This document shows positions 6,641-14,386 of a stretch of 15,379 nucleotides of DNA, piece by piece. A model generated the notes under the pieces. It did not search any database and was not told the origin of the DNA. It saw only the letters and a program-made list of their open reading frames with translations. The translations under genes were made by a program, and so were the position numbers. The DNA comes from an uncultured bacterium (GTDB lineage Bacteria; Bacteroidota; Bacteroidia; Bacteroidales; Bacteroidaceae): NCBI GenBank assembly GCA_905215575.1, contig CAJMQV010000031.1, forward strand, positions 1 through 15,379, read 5' to 3'. The number at the start of each line of letters is the position of its first letter. Within the stretch, counting starts at the first letter, position 1.

Positions 6641-7429
6641 TTAGTTCATACGTTTGTTAATGGCTTCGATCAATGCCGGGAGTTCTGTAATGTCATCAAC
6701 CACATAATCGGCACCGGCAGCATACATTCTGTGACGCACCTCTGCCATTTTCTGTCTGCGTTCTTCTTCACTCAGTTGCAGGAACTCTTCTTCGGTCAGT
6801 CCCATCTCGTTACTTCCGATGATGGCACCCACAGTCCATACTCCAGCGTTCACTCCTTCCTTGATGTCCGAAATGGTATCTCCGTATTTCAGAACCGACA
6901 TTCTGGAAGGAACAGCCAGATCGCACATATTCTTATAGATCATGTAAGGATAAGGACGACCGCCCGGCAGACCATCAGAAGTGACACAGTTGTCTGTATG
7001 ATAACCCTTAGCGGCTGCAGCCGGAACAACAACATCCATCATTTCACGGGTATATCCGGTAGTGGAACCGATCTTGATGCCCTGTGCACGCAACTGATCC
7101 AAGGTTTCAATCACATGAGGAATCGGAGTGGTATATTCTTTCAAGGTAGAAAACAGCAGGCGCTGGAAGTCTTCATAACGACCCTGCACATCTTCTTCAT
7201 TATACGAACGATGATACAGATCCTCGAAACACTTTCCAATACGAGGCATATCAAAAAGCGCACGGACATGGTCTATCTTGGTCAGTCCCATCGGACGACG
7301 GGCTTCTTCTGCCGTTACCTCGATACCAATCGCACGGAAGCTCTCCAGAAAAGCGGAAACCGGTGCAAAACATCCATAATCAATAGCCGTACCGGCCCAA
7401 TCCATAATCACACATTCAATTTTTTTCAT
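6641..7429 (-). CDS. phnX: Phosphonoacetaldehyde hydrolase (phosphonatase)
   Basis: This is a 262-residue HAD-superfamily enzyme that breaks the C-P bond of phosphonoacetaldehyde to give acetaldehyde and phosphate. Visible catalytic parts are the DWAGTAIDYG loop with nucleophile Asp10, cap-domain Lys51 in RRPMGLTKIDHV (the Schiff-base lysine, equal to Lys53 of the Bacillus cereus enzyme), motif II GSTTGYTREMM (121-131), and the Mg-binding KYGDTISDIKEG (181-192, Asp184 and Asp188). The start at 7429 (MKKIECVIMDW) matches the family N-terminus. An in-frame ATG at 7459 would overlap the upstream gene and add ten non-conserved residues. It lies 13 bp after the DUF5690 gene and 32 bp before phnW, so the three form one operon. 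No C-P lyase genes are present, so this pathway is specific for AEP or its aldehyde. Confidence 0.96.
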   Translation of the reverse strand: MKKIECVIMDWAGTAIDYGCFAPVSAFLESFRAIGIEVTAEEARRPMGLTKIDHVRALFDMPRIGKCFEDLYHRSYNEEDVQGRYEDFQRLLFSTLKEYTTPIPHVIETLDQLRAQGIKIGSTTGYTREMMDVVVPAAAAKGYHTDNCVTSDGLPGGRPYPYMIYKNMCDLAVPSRMSVLKYGDTISDIKEGVNAGVWTVGAIIGSNEMGLTEEEFLQLSEEERRQKMAEVRHRMYAAGADYVVDDITELPALIEAINKRMN

Positions 7430-7442
7430 ACGTCTTATATTT

Positions 7443-8744
7443 CTAAATACATTCAACATTCAATTTTTCAGAAGTAAAAGAACCGGCCGACTCCAGCTCT
7501 TCGGAATTTGTTTTTTTCTGTCGGTTACGGTAATACTGGATATATCCCCAGGAAGCGGCAAAAGCGACACAGCAGAAAATTCCGATATATACCGTCATTT
7601 CGTTATAGAAGGTATGCCAGTCAATCTGAGCGGCAAAGAATTCCTTGAAGAACAGCAGAAACAGAGTGCCCACATAACCGATAAAATCTATCGTGATGAT
7701 GAAGAAACCCACATTGCCCTTTATCTTGTAACAGGCGATGAAACGCTCGAAAAATATGGTCTGAAAACTCAGATAAGCAATGTCCAGGCACAGAGTCTGC
7801 ATGAAGAGCCACGTTGCCGTGGTAAAGGTGCCTTCGGGACAACCGGCTATCAGCACCAGAGCACCCATTCCCAAAGTGGAAAGTAACAGCAGAATGCCCA
7901 GCACGGTACGATGGCTACGGGTGCGGCCCAGCAGGGCAAACACAGCCAGCATAATCAAAGTGGCAATGGCATCGAGGCGGGCAAACAGCCAGGAAGAGAT
8001 GGTGCTCACATCGATGATGCACACAATGAAGTCTTCCTTGATATCGCGCAGCACCGTAAGCAGCAGATTGGCTCCGAAGAGCAGAAGCAGCAGAGGCATA
8101 AACTTGCGGAACAGGCTCATACGCTCTTTTCCGTTAAGCGTATAACGCGGCGAACGAGCGGCTATATCAGCTGGAGTAGGATCGGGAAAGCGGGTCATGA
8201 CCCATCCCAGGAAACTGAGCAACGGAAAAGCGATGGCTCCGATACAGGCAGGCATCCAGAACTCACTGACTCCAAGAGTATTCAGGGTGTAGATTCCCAC
8301 GGATTTGGCCACTCCCGAACTGAGTGCCATGCTCACTCCCATGATACTGGCCAGAAAATCTGTCGTGCGCCGGCCCTCGAGAAAGCTGAAAATCACGCCC
8401 CACATACAGCCCAGAGACAGACCGTTGAAGAACAGAGCCCCGACATTATAAGGAGCAGGCAACAAGGCGAAAAGCAGCAAAGAAGCCTCGGACAAGGCTG
8501 CCGAACCGATGATAAACTTCAAACGGTTCTCGGGTTTCAGTTCGGAAATGAACTTGATGCCCAGCATCTTGGCCATGACATAGCCCACCAGTTGCACGAT
8601 GCTGACCGCAATCTTATAGTCCATACCAAATACTTCCTGTCCGGCAAACTCAGCCGCAGTAAAGGGCTTGCGCAACGCATAGACCAAAGAGTATGACAGC
8701 AGAGCGGTTCCTCCGGCCCACAAGATAAACATCCAGTCCGGCAT
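7443..8744 (-). CDS. DUF5690-family MFS-like membrane protein, candidate AEP transporter
   Basis: This is a polytopic inner-membrane protein with about 12 hydrophobic segments. I recognise it as a DUF5690-type, MFS-like family. Conserved-looking parts, shared with the paralogue at 14387-15379, are FLEGRRTTDFLAS (121-133), VLRDIKEDFIV (231-241), the FQTIFFERFIACYKIKGNVG stretch (327-346) and DFIGYVGT (353-360). Both copies keep the charged motif RDIKEDF inside a membrane region, which fits a transport role. It heads the operon with phnX and phnW, so AEP import is the natural proposal; this is inferred from position. I start it at 8744 (MPDWMFILWAGG), preceded by AAGGAA. The frame is open back to 8861, but a -7 promoter box sits inside that extension. 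An out-of-frame ATG pair at 8800/8794 opens a different reading, so the N-terminus is uncertain. Confidence 0.82.
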   Translation of the reverse strand: MPDWMFILWAGGTALLSYSLVYALRKPFTAAEFAGQEVFGMDYKIAVSIVQLVGYVMAKMLGIKFISELKPENRLKFIIGSAALSEASLLLFALLPAPYNVGALFFNGLSLGCMWGVIFSFLEGRRTTDFLASIMGVSMALSSGVAKSVGIYTLNTLGVSEFWMPACIGAIAFPLLSFLGWVMTRFPDPTPADIAARSPRYTLNGKERMSLFRKFMPLLLLLFGANLLLTVLRDIKEDFIVCIIDVSTISSWLFARLDAIATLIMLAVFALLGRTRSHRTVLGILLLLSTLGMGALVLIAGCPEGTFTTATWLFMQTLCLDIAYLSFQTIFFERFIACYKIKGNVGFFIITIDFIGYVGTLFLLFFKEFFAAQIDWHTFYNEMTVYIGIFCCVAFAASWGYIQYYRNRQKKTNSEELESAGSFTSEKLNVECI

Positions 8745-8821
8745 GCTTTCCTTACCGAGATCTGACGACCGAACTGATATAATTTCTGATTCATTTTCAT
8801 TCGTTTTTTTGATTGACACTG

Positions 8822-8829
8822 CAAAAGTA
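8822..8829 (-). promoter_or_regulatory. -7 promoter element of the DUF5690-phnX-phnW operon
   Basis: On the - strand this reads TACTTTTG, an exact TAnnTTTG match. The -33 region 19-20 bp upstream is T-rich (TTTT) but lacks the G. Transcription would start near 8816, leaving a leader of about 70 nt before the ATG at 8744. Confidence 0.5.
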
Positions 8830-8914
8830 GGTCCTCTCCGAAACAGAAAAAATGAATACATGATGATTAATGAAGCGGTAACATTTCAGTAATATTCATG
8901 TCTTCAGAAAATCA

Positions 8915-8922
8915 TATTTTTG
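8915..8922 (+). promoter_or_regulatory. Possible -7 element for the divergent gene
   Basis: TATTTTTG matches TAnnTTTG, about 107 bp before the ATG at 9030; no good -33 box was found. A nearer weak candidate is TATCTTTA at 9000-9007. The palindrome AACCGGTT (8924-8931) overlaps the expected start of transcription. CGGTAA (8876-8881) and TTACCG (8975-8980) are inverted copies of each other across the 168-bp divergent region. Any of these could be regulator sites. Confidence 0.3.
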
Positions 8923-9029
8923 TAACCGGTTCGTAATGGAAATCTATCGTAACAGGCAGAAAAATAGGACACTCTTACCGTTCTTTCCCTAAAAAAGCCT
9001 ATCTTTATCTCATTAATGAACTAACAGAC

Positions 9030-9920
9030 ATGGACGACTTAAAGATCATATACGACAGAATTTCTTTCCTCCGTCAAAAAGGAGTCAAGATGAAGGATAT
9101 GGCCGAAAAGGCACAGGTGGCATCCAGTGTATTCTCGGCCCTGTACTCCACCGTTCTTCCTACCTATCTGAAACACGTAAAAGAAGGTATGGACAGCCAG
9201 GAAGCTCTGGACGAGGCTCTGGTATGGGTAAACAATGTTTCGAAAAAGAAACTGCTCAGCACCATGGGGGCCATCAAGGAGGCTCTGCTCTCGATGGAAC
9301 TGCTCGATACCGAAGTTACAGAAGGAAAAGACTGTTCTTTTCTCCGTAGTCTGCGCGACAACTCGCAGGATGCCTGCAAGCGCATCCATCATCTGAGCGG
9401 CATTTATATGAGTTACAGTGTGTCGTCCTCATCACCGGCCTTGAAGATAGAGCCTTACCTCATCGCCCCTTCATCACAAGGAAACTGGGTGGAGGTGGTC
9501 CACAACAATGCGTACGGCAGTACCCACCGGGGTATGGCTCTGATGAACGGAAGCTCGCATCTGTATCTGCTCTTCAACGAACAGAATCCGCCTCAGCTGG
9601 CTCTGTTTCATATCTGCCTGAAAATTCCCATGTACGAACGCCCGCCGTTCATGAAGGGAGTCTACACCTGTTTCGACTACAATTATAATCCGATAGCCCG
9701 GCGCATTCTGTTCGTGAAGCATTCCGACAGTACTTCTTCCGAGGATTTTGCCAAAATAAAAGGAGAACTGAAACGTTTTGAGGAACTCAGCGAACAGGAA
9801 AGGAAATATTATGAATATACCTGCCGGCCGGAAGACATCATCCGCATGTGCAACATTCCGTCGCCGCGCATGACTGACGAGGATCTGATCATCGAAAAGA
9901 AAATACTGGAACTTCAATAA
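9030..9920 (+). CDS. Unrecognised protein with possible N-terminal helix-turn-helix; candidate regulator of the phn operon
   Basis: This 296-residue protein, apparently soluble and cytoplasmic (no signal peptide or membrane segment), is not one I can name. Residues about 9-40 (DRISFLRQKGVKMKDMAEKA, then QVASSVFSALYS) look like an XRE-type helix-turn-helix: a helix, KMKDMAEKA, a turn, and SSVFSALYS as the recognition helix. A helical section follows to about 125. After it comes a mixed alpha/beta domain (140-235) with WVEVVHNNAYGSTHRGMALM and FDYNYNPIARRILFVKH, which might bind a ligand. The tail is charged and helical. It is transcribed divergently from the DUF5690-phnX-phnW operon across 168 bp, the usual layout of a local regulator and its target. 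Function is inferred from position and the faint HTH only. Confidence 0.75.
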   Translation: MDDLKIIYDRISFLRQKGVKMKDMAEKAQVASSVFSALYSTVLPTYLKHVKEGMDSQEALDEALVWVNNVSKKKLLSTMGAIKEALLSMELLDTEVTEGKDCSFLRSLRDNSQDACKRIHHLSGIYMSYSVSSSSPALKIEPYLIAPSSQGNWVEVVHNNAYGSTHRGMALMNGSSHLYLLFNEQNPPQLALFHICLKIPMYERPPFMKGVYTCFDYNYNPIARRILFVKHSDSTSSEDFAKIKGELKRFEELSEQERKYYEYTCRPEDIIRMCNIPSPRMTDEDLIIEKKILELQ

Positions 9921-9922
9921 CA

Positions 9923-9970
9923 GCAATCCCCGGAATTCTGTATGTATCTTTGCAGAATTCCGGGGATTGC
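9923..9970. terminator. Shared hairpin between convergent genes
   Basis: A perfect 18-bp stem, GCAATCCCCGGAATTCTG (9923-9940) and its complement (9953-9970), has a 12-nt loop. It begins right after the regulator's stop and lies 11 bp beyond the porin stop on the other strand. Neither side has a clear T-run, but its position between two convergent ends makes a bidirectional terminator likely. Confidence 0.7.
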
Positions 9971-9981
9971 CGTAATGCCGC

Positions 9982-11094
9982 TCAGAAGATATATTGCACA
10001 CGGGCCTGAGGAACAAAATAATTGTTCTTATAGGCCGGGTTGCAATGCTCTCCTACCCAGACATAACTTCCGCTTATCTTAAAACCGATATAGGCATTCA
10101 GATAAAAATTCAGACCAACTGACAGGTCTTTTTCTTCTCCTCCCAAGATGCCGACACCGGTATCGTTCATATTGGTATAATTGAAGCGTGCAGTCAGTTC
10201 CAAAGCGCGGTCGCTCGCCGGTCTGCCCGGAACCGCAGAAGCTGCATCATAACTGAATCCTCTGCCCAGCAGCAGATACGAAGCCTGCGCATAGCCTCCA
10301 TGAGGCTGATAATTCCGATCACCGGACAGACAGTAACGGTTCAGATAATATTCTCCCTGAAGCAGATAGCGCGGACCGGTAATGAGAGCCTCAAGCACTC
10401 CCTTAAACTCTTTCCGGGTAGCTCCAATACCGGCTGTAAGCAAAGGCTCGGAAAACATGGAAGTCACTCCTGCCGCCGAAAGTTCCTTATTATAGTCTTT
10501 CTGGTTTACGGGTGCCGTGCGGAAAGAAAAGGCTCCTCCGAAATGCAGCAGATGGTCGTTTGCCCGTTGCCGGCGCCACACCGCGCGCGACGTGGAAACC
10601 AAAGAGTTTCGCTGGTTCTCTCCAATCTTGTTGATATCATTATAGGTATAGATACCGCTGGCCAGATAGAAGGCCGGTTTCTGAAAATGCCAGGTGGCTC
10701 CCAACTTACGGCTGTCGGTAAAAGCCAGTACCGAAGTGGCCGACTGATGGAAACGGAGATCGGCCGTACTGATCAGCATATCCATGGAGAACGGGTCATA
10801 GGCATTACCGAGCGCCAGCGTATGGCTCCCCCATGTGGCTTGCAGCAAAAGATCCTTGATAGCGACCTTTCCGCCTCCCAGACCAATATCTGCTTTCATC
10901 TCCAGATTCTTATATCCGGCTTTAAAGCCCACCCGGAAATCTTCCAACCGGTAATAACCCTGTGCCTTCTGATCCTGAAAGGAAGCTACCGAAGCATCCA
11001 GAAGCGCCCGCGAACGGAACTTCAACTTGAGGGCATCCTGTGCCTGCAAGGTCAGTGTGGCACAACATGCCAGCAGCAAAAGTCCCTTTCTCAT
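9982..11094 (-). CDS. OprO/OprP-like outer-membrane porin
   Basis: This 370-residue protein has a signal peptide (MRKGLLLLACCATLTLQA, cleavage expected before QD). The body is made of alternating amphipathic strands, with a final strand ending in aromatic Phe (ARVQYIF), the signal for outer-membrane beta-barrel insertion. The segment IKDLLLQATWGSHTLALGNA (78-97), followed by YDPFSMDMLISTADLRFHQS, is typical of the phosphate-selective porin O/P family. In that pattern each barrel hairpin is followed by 'G..K.PF....L.S...' and 'R..G.....'. Such porins pass small anions, so uptake of an anionic substrate such as a phosphonate would fit; this is inference. The start overlaps the etfA stop by four bases (ATGA), so translation is coupled. 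It is the last gene of the DUF5690-DAO-etfBA operon. Confidence 0.82.
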   Translation of the reverse strand: MRKGLLLLACCATLTLQAQDALKLKFRSRALLDASVASFQDQKAQGYYRLEDFRVGFKAGYKNLEMKADIGLGGGKVAIKDLLLQATWGSHTLALGNAYDPFSMDMLISTADLRFHQSATSVLAFTDSRKLGATWHFQKPAFYLASGIYTYNDINKIGENQRNSLVSTSRAVWRRQRANDHLLHFGGAFSFRTAPVNQKDYNKELSAAGVTSMFSEPLLTAGIGATRKEFKGVLEALITGPRYLLQGEYYLNRYCLSGDRNYQPHGGYAQASYLLLGRGFSYDAASAVPGRPASDRALELTARFNYTNMNDTGVGILGGEEKDLSVGLNFYLNAYIGFKISGSYVWVGEHCNPAYKNNYFVPQARVQYIF

Positions 11095-12305
11095 ACACCC
11101 AGTTCGTTTAAGGTCTGCATCATCTTAGGCAAAGCCTCCTCTACAGGAGCCACCCATCCGTAATCGGCAATGCGGAAAATAGGCGCGTTGCTGTCGGGGT
11201 TGATGGCAATGATTCTTTTGGCTCCGGTAATAGCGGCGGTGTGCTGAATCTGTCCGCTGATACCAATAGCCACATACAGATCGGGGGCAATGGTATGTCC
11301 GGTCTGCCCTACTTGTCGGGAGGCATCTATCAAATTGGCTTCTACTGCCGCACGTGATCCGGCCACAGCGGCTCCTATGCGCTCGGCCCAGGCCTCAATC
11401 TCGGCCACCGTTTCCTTGTTCTTCACTCCACGGCCGATACCGATAATCACCCGGCTCTGGCTCAATGAAGCGGTCTGACAACCTTCATCTTCTTCGTGAA
11501 TCACAGAGATACGTTCGTCTGGACAGAAGGTATAGTCTTCATGACGGACCACCTCTCCGGAACGCATCATGTCGGGCTCCAGAGCCTGCATCACGCCGGG
11601 GCGGACCGAAGCCATCTGAGGACGGTGGTGCGGTGTGACAATTGTAGCCATGAGATTTCCTCCGAATGCCGGACGGACCTGCTGCAGCAATCCGCTCTCG
11701 GCATCCATCCGCAATTCCGTACAGTCTGCCGTCAGACCGGTATGAAGCAGAGCAGCCAGACGGGCCGACAGACCTCTTCCGCGCACTGTGGCTCCCACCA
11801 GCAGTACAGCAGGCTTGCCTTCACGGATCAAATCGCAAGCCACCCGGGCATAGTTCTCTTCTATAAAACTTTCCAGACCGACACGATCTACCAAATGAAC
11901 CGTATCTGCTCCGTAGGCAATCAGATCTGCACTCATCGTCTCCAACTGATGTCCCATCAACAAAGCGGCAACACGCATGCCGGACTGATCGGCCAGCCGG
12001 CGGGCAATACCCAACAGTTCGTAGGTTACGGCCGCAATCCGGCCCTGACTGTGCTCGGCCAAAACCCAGATTTCGGCTGCAGTCTGTTGCTCTTCGGTCT
12101 GGGTTTCCGTATTTTCCTGAATGGACAAAGCCTCAGACGGACAGTTCTGTACGCAGCTGCCGCACAGACGACAGGCTTGCGGATTGATTTCCGGACCATC
12201 ATTCATCTGTATGGCCTGAAAGGCACAAGTTTCGGCACAGATGCCACAGGCGGTACACAGGTCCGTATTTACCTGAAGTGGAAAAGATATTTTATTTGAA
12301 TTCAT
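11091..12305 (-). CDS. etfA: Electron transfer flavoprotein alpha subunit with N-terminal 2[4Fe-4S] ferredoxin domain
   Basis: This is a 404-residue protein in three parts. Residues 8-60 are a bacterial-type ferredoxin with two CxxCxxCxxxC motifs (Cys17/20/23/27 and Cys45/48/51/55). A linker rich in Glu, Gln and Thr follows (about 62-77). The rest is standard EtfA. The FAD-binding C-terminal domain shows RQVGQTG (330-336), GISGQIQH (348-355) and INPDSNAPIF (368-377). EtfA plus EtfB carry electrons from a flavin dehydrogenase; the added ferredoxin gives a one-electron path to or from Fe-S partners. Similar fusions occur in anaerobes, for example CarE of Acetobacterium woodii. The ATG at 12305 is chosen over an in-frame TTG six bases earlier. 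It lies 15 bp after etfB and overlaps the porin start by 4 bp. Whether this ETF bifurcates electrons cannot be decided here. Confidence 0.93.
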   Translation of the reverse strand: MNSNKISFPLQVNTDLCTACGICAETCAFQAIQMNDGPEINPQACRLCGSCVQNCPSEALSIQENTETQTEEQQTAAEIWVLAEHSQGRIAAVTYELLGIARRLADQSGMRVAALLMGHQLETMSADLIAYGADTVHLVDRVGLESFIEENYARVACDLIREGKPAVLLVGATVRGRGLSARLAALLHTGLTADCTELRMDAESGLLQQVRPAFGGNLMATIVTPHHRPQMASVRPGVMQALEPDMMRSGEVVRHEDYTFCPDERISVIHEEDEGCQTASLSQSRVIIGIGRGVKNKETVAEIEAWAERIGAAVAGSRAAVEANLIDASRQVGQTGHTIAPDLYVAIGISGQIQHTAAITGAKRIIAINPDSNAPIFRIADYGWVAPVEEALPKMMQTLNELGV

Positions 12306-12320
12306 GATCAAGATTTTTGT

Positions 12321-13106
12321 TTAAGGATTGATAATCGTGTTCAAGGTCAGCGAGAACTGTTCTCCGCTGTTGATCCAGGAAATCTCTTTGGTGTATTCGG
12401 GTACATGAGTAGACACCACGCGAGTGGGCGAAGCCATCAGGCCCACATGAGCGGGATCCAGTCCCAGATCCTTTTCATTCCAAACGACAATCTCCTGTTG
12501 CATGGCTCTGCGCCATCCCTCCAAAGTAGGACTTTGCAGTTCGGCGGCATCGCGTCCCACCATGATGGCGCAAGGCAAAGCCACCTGAAGCACTTGCTGG
12601 AACTGCTCCATCTTTTTACAGACACAAACACCCTGAGGCATCACCGATTCGAAGTGACTGAAGGAAGTGACCTGGGGAATATCCAGATGACCGGCTACTT
12701 CCGGACCGACTTGAGCCGTATCACCGTCAATGGCCATCTTGCCGAAGAAAAGCATGTCATAGTCACCGATTTTGCGTACAGCCTCAGCCAGAATCAGACT
12801 GGTACACCAGGTATCACTTCCGGCAAAGGCGGCCGAAGAGAGCAGAATGGCTCTGTGGGCTCCACGCTGTAAAGCTTCACGCAGTACGGTCTGCGCCGAT
12901 GCCGGTCCCATGCTGACCGCTACCACCTCGGCTCCGGTCTGGCGACTCAGATTCACGGCAACCTGCAAGGCATACAAATCATCCGGATTCGTCTGGCTCA
13001 TGGCCGAAGAGCGTTTCAGAGTTTTCGTTACGGGATCAATGCCCACTTTAGTTGACAGGGGCACCTGTTTCAGAAAAACGATATATCTTTTCATTGTTTT
13101 CTTCAT
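12321..13106 (-). CDS. etfB: Electron transfer flavoprotein beta subunit
   Basis: This 261-residue protein is close to the usual EtfB length. Family marks are the KQVP motif at the N-terminus (13-16), NPDDLYAL (40-47) matching the NPxDxxA box, and GKMAIDGDTAQVGP (122-135) matching the ETF-beta signature GKQAxDGDxxQVGP. It pairs with the EtfA encoded just downstream to form the soluble electron carrier. The start could be 13106 (MKKTMKRYIVFLKQVP) or 13094 (MKRYIVFLKQVP). The frame is open back to 13163, but that would overlap the upstream oxidoreductase gene by 35 bp with residues that do not look like the family. With 13106 the gap to the preceding stop is 22 bp, consistent with one transcript. 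Confidence 0.93.
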   Translation of the reverse strand: MKKTMKRYIVFLKQVPLSTKVGIDPVTKTLKRSSAMSQTNPDDLYALQVAVNLSRQTGAEVVAVSMGPASAQTVLREALQRGAHRAILLSSAAFAGSDTWCTSLILAEAVRKIGDYDMLFFGKMAIDGDTAQVGPEVAGHLDIPQVTSFSHFESVMPQGVCVCKKMEQFQQVLQVALPCAIMVGRDAAELQSPTLEGWRRAMQQEIVVWNEKDLGLDPAHVGLMASPTRVVSTHVPEYTKEISWINSGEQFSLTLNTIINP

Positions 13107-13128
13107 TAAATGTTCGGTATTCTTGTTT

Positions 13129-14358
13129 CTATCCTCCTTTTTTGTTGGAACGTGCATCGGCACATCTTTTCTGGAATTCCACAGTAAAAGGATCTACTTC
13201 TCCGAAACGGTCCGGAGCAAACAGGGCAGGATCTACAAAAGGAGTCTCTCCCAAAATCATTTCGGCAGCCAGACGTCCCATACCTCCTCCGGCAGCCACT
13301 CCACCGCCACAACAGCCGGTCACGGTAAACAAACCACGATGCTGTTTAAAGCCTCCGATGATGAACTTGGCGTCGGGTACATAGCAGGAAGGACCGGCCA
13401 TATAATGGGCAATGCCCAGCGTGTCGATATCCCGCAGATAGGGTTTCAGCAAAGGAGCGCACTCATCCAGAATTTTCCATTTTGCTTCGGCACGGAAGTC
13501 AAAGTCCTCCAGCTTATCGGTCAGTGTCTGCGGGTCGAACGGCTGGCATTCGCTTTCGCGAAGTCCGATAATCAGGGAGCCTACATCCGAACGGGTAAAG
13601 GCGCGTGCATCGGGAATCACCGTGAAAGGATGATTGGCCGGGAAGCGCTCCGCATCGGGATCAGAAATCCAGAAATGGCTTCTTACGGGAGTAAAAGGCA
13701 AACCGATGCCCAACGGACGCATCAGCAGATTGGCCCACGAACCGGCTGCATTGACCACCACCGGAGCCTGAATCTTCGTTCCGTCACACAGTATGACACC
13801 GTCCACCGCACCGTCGGCTGTCACCGCAATTTCACGCACCTTGGTATTGGTTTTCAGTTCCACACCCAACTTCTGGGCAGCCTTGGCGTAACCGCTGCAC
13901 AGCAGAGCCGAATCAATAAAAGCATCTGTGGGCATATACAAGGCAACCTGCACCGCCTCTTCATTGATCCAAGGCAACAGTTCGCGAACACGCTCCTGAC
14001 CAATCCGCTCATTGACAATGCCAAAACGGTTGGCGGCCTGCTCCAGAGCTTCCACTTCGCGCAGAGAAGCCTCGGAAGATGCGATGGTAATGCTGCCGCA
14101 CTGCTGCAATCCCAATGACTCGCCAAGCAGCGCTTCCATCTCTTCAATACAATCGTAGGTTTCCTGCACCATCTCCATCAGAGCCGGTTTGGTGCGTGCT
14201 CGGGTGAGCAGACAGGCTGCACGGGCTGATGCCTGCGATGCAATGTCGTTGCCGTCCAACAACAGGATATTGCCTGCGCGGCGTTTGGCCAACTGGTAGG
14301 CTGTGGCGCATCCAAGCAACCCGCCTCCCACAATAATCATATCATACTGGTTTTTCAT
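13129..14358 (-). CDS. FAD-dependent amine/amino-acid oxidoreductase (DAO family), probable ETF-linked dehydrogenase
   Basis: This 409-residue cytoplasmic flavoprotein begins with a Rossmann dinucleotide fold: IIVGGGLLGCATAYQLA with GGGLLG at 11-16, then LLLDGND (32-38) closing it. The order of later parts, such as PVVVNAAGSWANLL (199-212), PVRSHFW (224-230) and a C-terminal FTVTGCCGGGVAAGGGMGRL (344-363), is that of the D-amino-acid oxidase/sarcosine-dimethylglycine dehydrogenase family (DAO, PF01266). Such enzymes oxidise C-N bonds of amines or amino acids. Cys325 (GPSCYVPDAKF) falls near the place where monomeric sarcosine oxidase has its covalent FAD cysteine, though spacing differs. The next genes are etfB and etfA, so electrons probably go to ETF and not to oxygen, which suits an anaerobe. 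The substrate is unknown; a secondary amine such as an N-alkyl aminophosphonate is my guess from the neighbourhood. Confidence 0.88.
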   Translation of the reverse strand: MKNQYDMIIVGGGLLGCATAYQLAKRRAGNILLLDGNDIASQASARAACLLTRARTKPALMEMVQETYDCIEEMEALLGESLGLQQCGSITIASSEASLREVEALEQAANRFGIVNERIGQERVRELLPWINEEAVQVALYMPTDAFIDSALLCSGYAKAAQKLGVELKTNTKVREIAVTADGAVDGVILCDGTKIQAPVVVNAAGSWANLLMRPLGIGLPFTPVRSHFWISDPDAERFPANHPFTVIPDARAFTRSDVGSLIIGLRESECQPFDPQTLTDKLEDFDFRAEAKWKILDECAPLLKPYLRDIDTLGIAHYMAGPSCYVPDAKFIIGGFKQHRGLFTVTGCCGGGVAAGGGMGRLAAEMILGETPFVDPALFAPDRFGEVDPFTVEFQKRCADARSNKKGG

Positions 14359-14386
14359 CTTATTCCTTATTTATTATATATATGAA

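Noticed and set aside
5313..6644. Long open frame on the + strand opposite phnW
   Set aside because: Lies antisense to a clear, full-length phnW; Ser/His/Gln-rich composition without any domain is typical of a complementary shadow frame.
9945..9952. TATCTTTG, an exact -7 box on the + strand
   Set aside because: It sits in the loop of the shared hairpin and points antisense into the porin gene; no -33 box was found, so chance is more likely.
13132..13142. AAAGGAGGA on the - strand, a strong Shine-Dalgarno look-alike
   Set aside because: It encodes the Lys-Lys-Gly-Gly end of the flavoenzyme and is about 25 nt from the next ATG, too far to act; Bacteroidetes seldom use such sites.
12772..14118. 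Long open frame on the + strand opposite etfB and the flavoenzyme
   Set aside because: The - strand frames have unmistakable family motifs; this one spans two genes and an intergenic gap with no recognisable sequence.
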